Positions 27,401 to 35,897 are shown, counted from the stretch's first letter. The stretch: 64,000 nt of DNA from Agromyces cerinus subsp. cerinus (GCF_900142065.1 NZ_FSRJ01000002.1:496001-560000), one strand, 5' to 3'. Notes: a model not told the origin generated them from the sequence alone. Numbers and translations are program-made.

Positions 27401-27532
27401 CGTGTACATGTCGAGGGCGCCGGCGTCGTTGTCGACGGCACTTGCGCCCAAAGGACTCAGCATCGCCATCATCAGCCCGAGGGCGGCGACCCCGAAGACG
27501 AGGCGATTGGGAATGCGATGGGTTCCGGCCAT
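24425..27532 (-). CDS. Secreted M14-family zinc carboxypeptidase, multidomain
   Basis: A 1035-residue exported metallopeptidase. Signal peptide: residues 1-32 (hydrophobic LVFGVAALGLMMAM). A propeptide-like region precedes the M14 domain. Zinc ligands are H184 and E187 (STQHAREW) and H317 (NYHSFGQ); E388 in TPELGEG is the catalytic glutamate; DPNRNYPEHWGY supplies the conserved Asn-Arg. Beyond about residue 430 come beta-rich regions, including a stretch like the C-terminal domain of immune-inhibitor-A peptidases (GGATMSFWTSYDTEANWDH, SIAYVSDWSSQGLGVFVDDI). ATG 27532 follows GAGGAG. It probably trims peptides released by secreted endoproteases. Confidence 0.93.
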   Translation of the reverse strand: MAGTHRIPNRLVFGVAALGLMMAMLSPLGASAVDNDAGALDMYTADVSAADAAEIAAGGFDVADSRVTDAGVSLDMVLTADEAKGLQARGLDVKVKKNKNGKSAKQLATEQAANGYNVWRSWDEQGGIRDELYRLAKQNPQLVKLEVLGHTYQGREIIALKLTQGARGQADGTRPAVLYSSTQHAREWISTEVNRRLLNSFIDGWRANDKATRDLLRNNELWFVLVANPDGYQYTFDHERLWRKNLRDNDGDNEITRADGVDPNRNYPEHWGYDEEGSSSQISSDTYRGPSAGSEPETQAMMSLLDRGRFEFQVNYHSFGQWLLYAEGWQTGTPTADDPIYYALSGNRDNPAIPDFEPGLSSDVLYVTNGETTDFAHSQNGTLAWTPELGEGDDDGGFVFPDDEAQVQAEFERALPFALDVAKSAADPANPVSHLGLETKPFYLESDDTYKDGLPQVNYTFDYSYGDPQEVRVIAKRSLGDVTLMYSINGDPAIGVPTEEWTGGDRYGGKTGVYFHTMSGLVTGTTPGDDVEVWFEGGGETSESFTYRAVEESTDDVLIMAAEDYTGASPAQAGGPNYLGYYQDALDANGTGYDVYDVDARARTAPDALGVLSHYDAVIWYTGEDIITREPGWGGGNASRLALDNTLEVRDFLNEGGRVLYTGKYAGTQYTGTDQLYDPTAANAQCRADAAVQERCRPLGGSGDFTNDMMQYWLGAYLTVDDAGTAEDGGLLDVLGVDTPFTGLDWGFNGAESADNQDHSNSFITTSGILDPAVYPQFDSWVAGRWDREGGPFEPHTGDAYAYSQIGDVSYKRLTNTIDVPAGGATMSFWTSYDTEANWDHIAVEARPAGGEDWTTLPDLNGNTTQSTGDSCPAGWRDLHPQLDHYQTLDAETTTCTPTGTTGEWWADSGNSAGWQQWSVDLSAYAGGPVELSIAYVSDWSSQGLGVFVDDIEVSTGEGTTSFENGDTGGWTIAGPPPGSAPNPNNFIITTAAGFPEAAVVATPGSLTAGFGFEGITDAAARAAWMSRALDHLLD

Positions 27533-27748
27533 GACGACTCCTCTGGTCCGTCTTCGGCCAGAACGGGAGTGACGACGTCGTCTCGGGTACCAGATGCTCG
27601 TCACAAGTCTGTGCTCACTGCGGACCCTCAGGGGTTAGCCTCCTGCGACCCGCCGCGGCTGTCAAGTCCCCTGAGCGATTGACCCCGAACGACCGAGTGC
27701 GCGCGACCGCTTCGGCGAGGAGGATGGATGCGAGGAGGCGAGGCGACG

Positions 27749-28201
27749 ATGTCGGACCGCGCGAACTGGTTGGTGTGGGCGCAGTTCGCACTGCTGGCGT
27801 TGCTGCTCCTGCCCGGCGACCCGCTCTGGAGTGCGCCCTGGGTCACGATCGTCGCGGTGCTCCTCGCGCTCGCCGGGGCTGCCCTCGCGGTGGCGGGCGT
27901 GGCGGTGCTCGGGCGCGACCTCGTGCCCTGGGTGGCGCCGAAGCCCGGTGCGCCGCTGCGCGTCGACGGTGTCTACCGGTTCACGCGGAACCCGATCTAT
28001 CTCGGCATCCTGATCGGCGCGGCCGGCTGGGTCCTGTGGCGCGGACGCATCGAACTCATCGTGGTCTGGGTACTCCTTGCCGCCGTGCTGATCATGAAGG
28101 CGCATGTCGAGCAGCATCGCCTCGCCGACGCGTACGGCGACGAGTACCGCGCGTACGCGGCGCGCACGCCACTGCTGCTGTTCGCCCGCGGCATCCGCTG
28201 A
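27749..28201 (+). CDS. Isoprenylcysteine carboxyl methyltransferase-like membrane protein
   Basis: A 150-residue protein with three or four hydrophobic segments (WLVWAQFALLALLLLPG, VTIVAVLLALAGAALAVAGVAVLG, IELIVVWVLLAAVLIM). The hallmark motif is LRVDGVYRFTRNPIYLGILIG, then EQHRLADAYGDEYRAYAARTP, as in ICMT/PEMT-type membrane methyltransferases, which use SAM. The acceptor in bacteria is usually unknown (lipid or small molecule). ATG 27749 is preferred over 27728 because GAGG lies five bases upstream. Confidence 0.82.
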   Translation: MSDRANWLVWAQFALLALLLLPGDPLWSAPWVTIVAVLLALAGAALAVAGVAVLGRDLVPWVAPKPGAPLRVDGVYRFTRNPIYLGILIGAAGWVLWRGRIELIVVWVLLAAVLIMKAHVEQHRLADAYGDEYRAYAARTPLLLFARGIR

Positions 28202-28218
28202 CCTCGGTGCTGTCGACG

Positions 28219-28253
28219 GTCGTCCGTCGTCCGTCGCCCGTCGCGCGTCGCCC
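28219..28253. repeat. Seven-base tandem repeat
   Basis: Five consecutive units GTCGTCC, GTCGTCC, GTCGCCC, GTCGCGC, GTCGCCC in the gap after the methyltransferase gene. Non-coding; probably replication slippage. Confidence 0.6.
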
Positions 28254-28259
28254 GCGGAG

Positions 28260-28303
28260 ACGGCGATGCCCGCCAGCACCGAGGTGCTGGCGGGCATCGC
28301 CGT
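28260..28303. terminator. Bidirectional terminator hairpin
   Basis: Perfect 21-base arms (28260-28280 and 28283-28303) around a two-base centre, between the convergent methyltransferase and ABC exporter genes. One of the strongest stems in the window. Confidence 0.8.
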
Positions 28304-28322
28304 GCGCGTACGCGTGCGCGGA

Positions 28323-30386
28323 CTACACGATCGCGTCGTCGGTCTCGGACTCGCCCGCCTCGACGCTCGACGTGACCACCGTGTCGTCTCCCGCCGCGAG
28401 TTCGGCGTCGATGTCGGTCGCCGCCTGCTCGAACTGCGAGTTGTAGAGGCGGTAGTACGCGCCCTTCGCAGCGATGAGCTCCTCGTGGTTGCCCTTCTCG
28501 ACGATGTCGCCGTGCTCCATCACGAGGATGAGGTCGGCGTCGCGGATCGTCGACAGGCGGTGCGCGATCACGAACGACGTGCGCCCCTCGCGGAGCGCCG
28601 CCATCGCGTGCTGCAGCAGCAGCTCGGTGCGGGTGTCGACCGAGGAGGTCGCCTCGTCGAGGATGAGCACCGAGGGCTGCGCCACGAACGCGCGAGCGAT
28701 CGTGATGAGCTGCTTCTCGCCGGCCGACACGTTCGACGCATCCTCGTCGAGCACGGTGTCGTACCCGTCGGGAAGCGAGTGCACGAAGCGGTCGACGTAG
28801 GTCGCCTGCGCCGCAGCCAGCACCTCGTCGTCGGTCGCCGACTGGCGGCCGTACCGGATGTTGTCGCGGATCGAGCCCGCGAACAGCCACGGGTCCTGCA
28901 GCACCATGCCCGTGCGCGCACGCACGTCGTGACGCGTGAGATCCGCGATGTCCTGACCGTTGACGAGGATACGGCCGCCGTCGAGCTCGTAGAACCTCAG
29001 GATGAGGTTCACGAGCGTCGTCTTGCCGGCGCCGGTCGGGCCGACGATCGCGACCGTCTGTCCTGGCTCCACCTGGAACGACAGGTCCGTGATGAGCGGG
29101 CGCTCGGGCGTGTACGAGAACGCGACGTGCTCGAACACGATCGTGCCATCGCCGTCGGCGGGCGCCGGGGCATCCGCTGCATCGGGCTCCTGCTCTTCGG
29201 CGTCGAGCAGTTCGAAGACGCGCTCGGCCGAAGCCGTGCCCGACTGCACCACTGCAGCCATGCCGCCCAGCTCCGACAGGGGCTGGGTGAACTGCTGCGA
29301 GTACTGGATGAACGCCTGCACGTCGCCGAGACGCAGCTGACCGGTGGAGACCATGAGCCCGCCGAGCACCGCGATGCCGACGTAGGTCAGGTTTCCGATG
29401 AACATCATGCCCGGCATGATGATGCCCGACAGGAACTGCGCCTTGAAGGATGCCTCGTACAGCTCCTGGTTCTCGGCCTTGAACTTCGCACGCGAGTCCT
29501 CTTCGCGGCCGAAGACCTTGACGAGGGCGTGGCCCGAGAAGGACTCCTCGACGCGGGCGTTCAGTCGACCGACCTTGCGCCACTGGATGCCGAAGGCCTT
29601 CTGCGACTTCGGGCCGATGATGCCGAAGATGACGGCCATGAGCGGCAGCGACACGAGCGCCACGAGGGCGAGCTGCCACGAGATCGTGAACATCATGATG
29701 AGCACGCCGACGACGGTGAGCACCGAGGTGACCACGGTCGACAGGGACTGCTGCATCGCCTGCGTGATGTTGTCGATGTCGTTCGTGACACGCGAGATCA
29801 GCTCACCGCGCTGCACCTTGTCGAAGTAGCTCAGCGGCAGGCGGTTGATCTTCGCCTCGACCGACTCGCGCAGGCGCCACATGGTCTTCACCATGATGAC
29901 GTTGATCACGTAGCCCTGCACCCAGGTGAGCACGGACGCGACGATGTACAGCGCGAGCACGAGGATGATGACCTGGCTCAGGCGCACGAAGTCGACGCCC
30001 TCACCGGGCACGACGCCCGCGGTGGCGACGACGTTGGCGAGGTCGTCTTGACCGGCGGCCCGCAGCCCCTCGACGGCCTGCTCGGTGGTCGAGCCCGCGG
30101 GGAGCTGCTGGCCGATCACCCCGGCGAAGATGATGTTCGTCGCTTCGCCGAGCACCTTCGGCGCCCACACCGTGAGCACGACACCGAGGGCGCCGAGGAC
30201 CGAGGCCAGGGTGAACCCGAAGGCGTGCGGCTTCAAGAGGCCGATGAGGCGACCGAAGCTCTGTCCGAAGTTCTTCGCCTTGCCCGGAGCGACGGCGCCG
30301 CTCCAGTCGTCGGCGTTGATGCGCGCCTGTTCGCCGAGCTCGAGCTCGAGCTGTTCTTCTGCCGAGAGGGGGGTCTGGGCGGTCAT
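28323..30386 (-). CDS. ABC exporter half-transporter, catalytic-site subunit
   Basis: A 687-residue fused membrane (TMD) and nucleotide-binding (NBD) protein, second gene of a two-gene operon. Six hydrophobic segments lie within about residues 50-400. The NBD has Walker A GPTGAGKTT, Walker B LILDEATSSVD with the catalytic Glu, and H-loop IAHRLSTI, all canonical. The signature is NVSAGEKQL instead of SGGQ. Together with the partner subunit this makes one complete and one degenerate ATP site, as in heterodimeric exporters. A charged N-terminal extension of about 40 residues and an acidic C-terminal tail are unusual. Its ATG overlaps the partner's stop (ATGA). Confidence 0.92.
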   Translation of the reverse strand: MTAQTPLSAEEQLELELGEQARINADDWSGAVAPGKAKNFGQSFGRLIGLLKPHAFGFTLASVLGALGVVLTVWAPKVLGEATNIIFAGVIGQQLPAGSTTEQAVEGLRAAGQDDLANVVATAGVVPGEGVDFVRLSQVIILVLALYIVASVLTWVQGYVINVIMVKTMWRLRESVEAKINRLPLSYFDKVQRGELISRVTNDIDNITQAMQQSLSTVVTSVLTVVGVLIMMFTISWQLALVALVSLPLMAVIFGIIGPKSQKAFGIQWRKVGRLNARVEESFSGHALVKVFGREEDSRAKFKAENQELYEASFKAQFLSGIIMPGMMFIGNLTYVGIAVLGGLMVSTGQLRLGDVQAFIQYSQQFTQPLSELGGMAAVVQSGTASAERVFELLDAEEQEPDAADAPAPADGDGTIVFEHVAFSYTPERPLITDLSFQVEPGQTVAIVGPTGAGKTTLVNLILRFYELDGGRILVNGQDIADLTRHDVRARTGMVLQDPWLFAGSIRDNIRYGRQSATDDEVLAAAQATYVDRFVHSLPDGYDTVLDEDASNVSAGEKQLITIARAFVAQPSVLILDEATSSVDTRTELLLQHAMAALREGRTSFVIAHRLSTIRDADLILVMEHGDIVEKGNHEELIAAKGAYYRLYNSQFEQAATDIDAELAAGDDTVVTSSVEAGESETDDAIV

Positions 30387-32116
30387 CGGGCGGCCTCCAC
30401 TCCGAGCTGGGATTCGACGATCTCGCGGTAGGTCTGCGAGGTCTCGAGCAGTTGTTCGTGCGTGCCGACGCCGACCATGCCGCCGTCGTCGAGCACGATG
30501 ATGCGATCGGCATCGGTGATGGTCGAGACGCGCTGGGCGACGACGATCTTCGTCACCTCGGGCAGTTCGCGCCAGAGCGCCTGCCTGAGTCTCGCGTCGG
30601 TGGTGAGGTCGAGCGCCGAGAACGAGTCGTCGAAGACGAGGATGTCGGGGCGGTGCACGATCGCACGGGCGATCGCGAGTCGCTGCCGCTGGCCACCCGA
30701 GACGTTCGTGCCGCCCTGGGAGATCTTCGCGTCGAGCTGCCCGTCCATCGCCTCGACGAAGTCGCGGCCCTGGGCGATCTCGAGCGCGTGCCACAGCTCG
30801 TCGTCGGTGGCGTTCTCACGGCCGTACCGAAGGTTCGACGCGACCGTGCCGGTGAAGAGGAACGGGCGCTGCGGCACGAGTCCGATCGACGACCAGAGGT
30901 GGTCGAGGTCGGCTTGGCGCACATCGACGCCGCCGACCTTCACGCTGCCGCCCGTTGCATCGAACAGACGCGGGATGAGCGAGACGAGGGTCGTCTTGCC
31001 GGCACCCGTCGATCCGACGATCGCGACCGTCTCACCGGGCGCAGCTCCGAACGTGATGCCCGAGAGCACGGGGTGCTCGGCGCCGGGGTAGGTGAACGCG
31101 GCATCCGTGAACTCGACCGAGCCCGGAGCCGGGAACACCGTCACCGGGTTCTCGGGGCGGGCCAGCGTCGAGGTCGAGTCGAGCACCTCGCCGATGCGCT
31201 CGGCCGAGACCGCGGCGCGCGGGATCATGATCGTCATGAAGCTCGCCATGAGCACACCCGTGAGGATGAGCATCACGTACTGCATGAAGGCGAACAGCGT
31301 GCCGATCTGCACCTCACCGGCGTCGACGGCGAACGCGCCGAACCACACGACGCCGACCACGGTGACGTTGAGCACGAGCATGAACAGCGGGAAGAGCAGC
31401 ACGAAGAGCGAACCGACCTTGCGGCCGACGACCATGATGTCGGTGTTCGCGCCGCGGAAGCGCTCCTCTTCAATGGGCTCGCGCACGAACGCGCGCACGA
31501 CGCGAACGCCGGTGAGCTGTTCGCGCATGATGCGGTTCACGTTGTCGAGCTTGTGCTGGTAGCTGCGGAAGAGCGGCACCATGCGGCTGATCACGATCGT
31601 CGCGATGATGAGCAGCGTGGGTACGGCCACCGCGATGATCCAGCTGAGGCCGACGTCTTGCTGCAGGGCGAAGATGATGCCGCCGATCGCGAGGATCGGA
31701 GCGGTGACGAGCATCGTGGCGCCCATCATCGCGAGCATCTGCACCTGCTGCACGTCGTTCGTGTTGCGGGTGATCAGCGAGCCGGGGCCGAATCTCGACA
31801 CCTCGCGCTCCGAGAAGCCCGAGACGCGTTCGAAGACGCTGTCGCGGATGTCGCGGCCGGCGCTCATCGCGGCGCGCGCCGCGAAGTACGTGGCGATGAT
31901 CGCTGCCGTGATCTGCCCGAGGGAGATCAGGAGCATCAACGAGCCGGTCGACCAGATGTAGTCGGTGTCGCCCTTGCTGACGCCGTTGTCGATGATGTCG
32001 GCGTTGAGGCGCGGCAGATAGAAGGTGGCGAGTGCCGAGATGAACTGGAAGATCAGCACACCGAGCAGGAGCCACTTGTAGGGCTTGAGATAGCGGACAA
32101 GGATTTTTCCGAGCAT
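30383..32116 (-). CDS. ABC exporter half-transporter, degenerate-site subunit
   Basis: A 577-residue TMD-NBD protein and first gene of the exporter operon. Walker A GSTGAGKTT and signature NVSGGQRQRLAIARA are canonical. Walker B reads ILVFDDSFSALD, with Asp in place of the catalytic Glu, and the H-loop is VVAQRVSTI, Gln for His. These paired changes are typical of the non-hydrolysing half of heterodimeric multidrug exporters such as TM287/288 and BmrCD. Six transmembrane segments are readable in residues 15-300. Ribosome site GGAG precedes ATG 32116. Substrate unknown. Confidence 0.92.
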   Translation of the reverse strand: MLGKILVRYLKPYKWLLLGVLIFQFISALATFYLPRLNADIIDNGVSKGDTDYIWSTGSLMLLISLGQITAAIIATYFAARAAMSAGRDIRDSVFERVSGFSEREVSRFGPGSLITRNTNDVQQVQMLAMMGATMLVTAPILAIGGIIFALQQDVGLSWIIAVAVPTLLIIATIVISRMVPLFRSYQHKLDNVNRIMREQLTGVRVVRAFVREPIEEERFRGANTDIMVVGRKVGSLFVLLFPLFMLVLNVTVVGVVWFGAFAVDAGEVQIGTLFAFMQYVMLILTGVLMASFMTIMIPRAAVSAERIGEVLDSTSTLARPENPVTVFPAPGSVEFTDAAFTYPGAEHPVLSGITFGAAPGETVAIVGSTGAGKTTLVSLIPRLFDATGGSVKVGGVDVRQADLDHLWSSIGLVPQRPFLFTGTVASNLRYGRENATDDELWHALEIAQGRDFVEAMDGQLDAKISQGGTNVSGGQRQRLAIARAIVHRPDILVFDDSFSALDLTTDARLRQALWRELPEVTKIVVAQRVSTITDADRIIVLDDGGMVGVGTHEQLLETSQTYREIVESQLGVEAAR

Positions 32117-32383
32117 GGCGTCTCCGTTACGAGGAGTCAGGGAATCGAGCGGACACCGCCTGCCGAGGCGCGTTCATGCGCGCACAGCACCGGCCAGGGC
32201 AGCCACACCCCTCGCTCGACCTGCAGCATCGCACCCCCGTACGACATTGCAGCGTTTCAGCCTCACACGGCGGGCAGGGCGACGCAAGCGACACGGGGCC
32301 ATCCGTCGCCCACGTTCACCGAGAGCGAAATCCGAGGCGATCAGCACATTGGATTGGCGCGAGAATAGGCGCGGAGGTCGATG

Positions 32384-34072
32384 ATGATCAACACCCACGA
32401 GGTCGAGAACCAGGTGCCGGCGCGCGAAGACGTCGACGAGTACACGTCGAATGTGCCGCTCGTCGAGGCGGTCGCGCGCTGGGGGAGGGGCGGGGCCGAG
32501 GCATCCGCTGACGGCTCGCTCGCGGGCATCGGCTCGCTCGTCGGGTCTGCGACGTTCCAGCGCGATGCCGAGCAGGCGAACACGCGCCCGCCCGTCCTGC
32601 ACACGTTCGACCGTTGGGGCCGTCGCGTCGACGAGGTCGAGTACGACGAGGCCTACCACCGCGTCATCGGGGCGGCGGTCGCCGCCGGCGCGCACACGAG
32701 TGCCGCTGCGGCGCCGGGTCCCGGTGCGAACGTCGACCGCGCGGCGGCGTTCCTGCTGTTCGCGCAGGTCGAGCCGGGACACGCCTGCCCGGTGTCGATG
32801 ACGCACGCCGCGGTGCCGACGCTCGAGCTCGCGGCATCCGGCCTGCGAGACGAATGGATGCCTCGGCTGCTGAGCCGTTCGTACGACCCGGCGCTCGGCG
32901 GCGGTGGCGGCGGCGCGACGAAGCCGTCGGCACTCGTGGGCATGGCGATGACCGAGAAGCAGGGCGGCTCCGACGTGCGGGCGAACACGACTCGAGCGGA
33001 ACGGCGGGTCGGATCGCGCTCGAGCGGCAGCTTCGATTCGTGGGGCGCCGAGTACGGCCTGACCGGGCACAAGTGGTTCTGCAGCGCGCCGATGAGCGAC
33101 GCGTTCCTCGTGCTGGCGCAGGCGCAGCACGGGCTCAGCTGCTTCTTCGTGCCGCGTGTGCTGCCCGACGGCTCGCGGAACGTGTTCCACATCCAGCGTC
33201 TGAAGGACAAGCTCGGCAACCGGTCGAACGCGTCGAGCGAGATCGAGCTCGACGGCACCTCCGGCTGGCTCATCGGCGAGGAGGGCCGCGGGGTGGCGAC
33301 CATCGTGCAGATGGTGACGCGCACCCGGCTCGACTGCGTCATCGGGACGGCGGCGGGCATGCGGCAGTCCGTCGCCGAGGCGGCCTGGCACGTGCGGCAC
33401 CGCCGTGCGTTCGGTGAGCTGCTCGTCGACCAGCCCGCGATGGCGGCGGTGGTCGCCGACCTCGCGCTCGAGTCGGAGGCGGCGACGCTCACCTCGATGC
33501 GCCTGGCGCGTTCCTACGACAGCGATGCCGACGACGCGGAGCAGGCCTTCCGGCGCCTGGCGACGGCGGTCTCGAAGTACTGGGTGTGCAAGCGCGGCGC
33601 GGGGCACGCGGCCGAGGCGCTCGAATGCCTCGGCGGCAACGGGTACACCGAGGCGTTCCCGCTCGCGCGGCGCTACCGGGAGCAGCCGCTGCTCGCGATC
33701 TGGGAGGGCTCGGGCAACGTGATCGCGCTCGACGTGCTGCGCGTGCTTTCGCGCGCGCCCGAGGCGTTCGAGGCGTTCTTCGGCGAGGTCGGGTCGGCGG
33801 CGGGGGAGTCGCACGTGTTCGACGCCGCGCTCGAAGGGGTGCGATCGCTCGTGCGCGAGATGACGTCGACGGATGCCGCGGGCGGCGCGTCCCTCGCACG
33901 GGAACTCACCGAGCGGCTGGCCCTCGTGCTGCAGGGCTCGCTCATGCTGCGGTACTCGCCCGGCAGCGTGGCGGACGCGTTCGTGCGCACGCGACTCGGC
34001 GACGAGGGCGGTCGGCAGTACGGGGTGCTGCCGCGCGGGACGGATGTCGCGGGGATCCTCGCGCGGGCGTGA
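32384..34072 (+). CDS. aidB: AidB-like acyl-CoA dehydrogenase
   Basis: A 562-residue flavoprotein of the AidB branch of acyl-CoA dehydrogenases, which in Escherichia coli belongs to the adaptive response to alkylating agents. FAD-binding and core motifs are ALVGMAMTEKQGGSDVRANTT, GHKWFCSAPMSDAFLVLAQA, NRSNASSEIELD, HRRAFGELLVDQPAM and ALECLGGNGYTEAFPLARRYREQPLLAIWEGSGNV. It is slightly longer than E. coli AidB (541 residues). GGAGG favours ATG 32384 over the adjacent ATG 32381. The 267-bp gap before it shows no gene; no alkylation-repair gene is adjacent. Confidence 0.87.
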   Translation: MINTHEVENQVPAREDVDEYTSNVPLVEAVARWGRGGAEASADGSLAGIGSLVGSATFQRDAEQANTRPPVLHTFDRWGRRVDEVEYDEAYHRVIGAAVAAGAHTSAAAAPGPGANVDRAAAFLLFAQVEPGHACPVSMTHAAVPTLELAASGLRDEWMPRLLSRSYDPALGGGGGGATKPSALVGMAMTEKQGGSDVRANTTRAERRVGSRSSGSFDSWGAEYGLTGHKWFCSAPMSDAFLVLAQAQHGLSCFFVPRVLPDGSRNVFHIQRLKDKLGNRSNASSEIELDGTSGWLIGEEGRGVATIVQMVTRTRLDCVIGTAAGMRQSVAEAAWHVRHRRAFGELLVDQPAMAAVVADLALESEAATLTSMRLARSYDSDADDAEQAFRRLATAVSKYWVCKRGAGHAAEALECLGGNGYTEAFPLARRYREQPLLAIWEGSGNVIALDVLRVLSRAPEAFEAFFGEVGSAAGESHVFDAALEGVRSLVREMTSTDAAGGASLARELTERLALVLQGSLMLRYSPGSVADAFVRTRLGDEGGRQYGVLPRGTDVAGILARA

Positions 34073-34119
34073 GCGGACCGGGGCTGTGGATAATCCGTGG
34101 CAGGTCGCACCTGCTCGCC

Positions 34120-34125
34120 TAGGGT
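34120..34125 (+). promoter_or_regulatory. -10 element for lipoprotein gene
   Basis: TAGGGT ends seven bases before the ATG at 34133. The same spacing is seen before several other genes here, suggesting a leaderless transcript. Confidence 0.45.
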
Positions 34126-34132
34126 GTTCGCC

Positions 34133-34714
34133 ATGTCCCTGTTTCGAACGCCGGCGCACGGTCGCCGCGGCGCGGGTACCGCGCTCGCCGCAGCCGGCGC
34201 CATCGCGCTGCTGCTGAGCGGATGCGCCGGCGGCGTTCCGGCACCATCGCCGAGTCCGTCAGCGGATGCCGCGAAGCCGATCTTCGCGTCGGACGAGGAG
34301 GCGCTCGCGGCTCTTGAGACTGCATATGGCTCGTTCCTTGCAGTTTCGACTGCGGTGACAGCGGAAAGTGGCGCATCGCCAGAACGACTGAAGGCGGTTG
34401 CCGACGGCGCCGCGCTTCAGGATGAGCTATCCGCAGCTGAACGCTTTTCTGCGGACGGCCTGCGAACTTCGGGGACCATCGAGTTCTCGATTCAAGAACT
34501 TCAGTCAACGGACTACGCGAAGGGTGCGCGGGTAAGCGCATATGTATGTGACGACATCAGTGGACTCGACTTGCTCGATTCCAGCGGATCGTCGCTGGTC
34601 CTTGATGGCAGAGTCGTCAAGATCCCCTACACGGTCGTGGTTCAAGGAGAGCAGCCCGAGTCGATGAAGGTGGTGGAGAGGGCGCTGTGGGAGCGGGAAA
34701 ACTTCTGTCTGTAG
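34133..34714 (+). CDS. Lipoprotein of unknown function
   Basis: A 193-residue exported lipoprotein: basic N-terminus, hydrophobic core and lipobox LLLSGC, then a Pro/Ser linker (GVPAPSPSPSADAA). The mature part contains TSGTIEFSIQELQS and SAYVCDDISGLDLLDSSGS, a small beta-rich domain I do not recognise. From about base 34310 onward the third codon positions become much richer in A/T than in neighbouring genes. Overlaps the next gene by 28 bases, so the two are co-translated. Confidence 0.8.
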   Translation: MSLFRTPAHGRRGAGTALAAAGAIALLLSGCAGGVPAPSPSPSADAAKPIFASDEEALAALETAYGSFLAVSTAVTAESGASPERLKAVADGAALQDELSAAERFSADGLRTSGTIEFSIQELQSTDYAKGARVSAYVCDDISGLDLLDSSGSSLVLDGRVVKIPYTVVVQGEQPESMKVVERALWERENFCL

Positions 34715-35535
34715 CTCTCATAGCCATCGCACTCGCTGCGTCGGACGCGATGCCTGCGGCGGCTGCACCGAGTTGTTCGAAGGAACAGATCATTGCGGGA
34801 ACCTGTGGTGCGTCGAGTGTGGTCAATACGGACCTTAGCCAGATCGACCTCATCGGAGACGCCGAGTTTGGTGACACAGGCGGCCCACTTGAGGAAGTGG
34901 AACCCGACGCAGTTGAGTCTGGCGTCCAGGTCGGCTCCACGGATTCAGCACAAGAGCCAACCATGCCCGAGAACTGCAGCCCCTTGAACGCTGCGCTCTG
35001 CGCGACTCCACCGACGACACCCGAAACCCCGGCCTCACCAGCCCCGGCCGTGACCGTCACCCTCCGAGACATCGCCTCGTTCATCCCCGCCAAGCCGGGC
35101 AACACCATGGAGCCCGGCGGCTGGGCGGTGGAAGACCTTCCGGCGAACTTCGTGGCCGAGGCATCCGCTCAGGTGGTGTCGGGCACGCTGCTCGGCCAAC
35201 CCGCCGACGTGCGGTTCACGCCGATCGGCTACCGGTGGCGGCACAGCGACGGCGGGGTCGTCGAGAGCGGCACAGCCGGTGCGACCTGGGTCGCGCTCGG
35301 GCAGCGCGAGTTCACGCCGACCGGCACGAGCCATGTCTACGCCGAGTCGGGTGAGTACACCGTCACCCTCGAGGCCGTGCTGCGCGCCGAGTATCGGTTC
35401 GGCGGCTCGGGTTGGCGCTCGATCGCCGGCACGCTCGCCGTCTCGGGAGATCCGCAGCGCGTGCTCGTGGGCGAGTTCGACACCGTGCTCACGAACGGCG
35501 ACTGCAACGCGAACCCCTCCGGCCCGGGCTGCTGA
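34687..35535 (+). CDS. Secreted protein with PKD-like C-terminal domain
   Basis: A 282-residue exported protein. Signal peptide MGAGKLLSVALIAIALAA, cleaved near PAAAA. The N-terminal third (to about residue 115) is Ser/Thr/Pro-rich with paired Cys and is encoded by lower-GC DNA. The C-terminal part (VTVTLRDIASFIPAKPG, RFTPIGYRWRHSDGG, TGTSHVYAESGEYTVTLEA) is PKD-like and returns to the usual high GC. The GTG start lies inside the lipoprotein gene after AGAGGG. The function is unknown; a cell-surface partner of the lipoprotein is plausible. Confidence 0.78.
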   Translation: MGAGKLLSVALIAIALAASDAMPAAAAPSCSKEQIIAGTCGASSVVNTDLSQIDLIGDAEFGDTGGPLEEVEPDAVESGVQVGSTDSAQEPTMPENCSPLNAALCATPPTTPETPASPAPAVTVTLRDIASFIPAKPGNTMEPGGWAVEDLPANFVAEASAQVVSGTLLGQPADVRFTPIGYRWRHSDGGVVESGTAGATWVALGQREFTPTGTSHVYAESGEYTVTLEAVLRAEYRFGGSGWRSIAGTLAVSGDPQRVLVGEFDTVLTNGDCNANPSGPGC

Positions 35536-35593
35536 GCGAGATCTCCGTCGCTCGGTGGAGGCGGCGGTGTGCACGATGGGGTGAGATGGCTTC

Positions 35594-35851
35594 ATGACCG
35601 AGCCTCCGCAGACCCCGCCGGGTCCGAAGCCGCCGCCTCGGTCCGTCGAGGGCTGGGGGATCGGTCTCGCACTCGGGAGCGGCATCGGGGTATCGATCGG
35701 CGTCGCGCTCGACAACCTCGGGGTCGGCATCGCCATCGGAATGGCCATCGGCCTCGCGTTCGCCCTGGCATTCGGGGCGGCGAAGAAGCCCCCGATCGAG
35801 GAGCAGCAGAGCGGAGCCCCGACCCCCGAGGACCCGCCCCCTCACGCCTGA
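35594..35851 (+). CDS. Small membrane protein
   Basis: An 85-residue protein with a Pro-rich N-terminus (PPQTPPGPKPPPR), one or two Gly-rich hydrophobic segments (GIGLALGSGIGVSIGVALDN, VGIAIGMAIGLAFALAFG) and a charged Pro-rich tail. The glycine-zipper-like pattern suggests helix packing in the membrane. No family recognised. It lies 58 bp after the secreted-protein gene and may belong to the same unit. Confidence 0.65.
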   Translation: MTEPPQTPPGPKPPPRSVEGWGIGLALGSGIGVSIGVALDNLGVGIAIGMAIGLAFALAFGAAKKPPIEEQQSGAPTPEDPPPHA

Positions 35852-35897
35852 CGCGGGCGCGTCGGTATCGGCGGGCCCACGGACAACCGAGGGGTTG

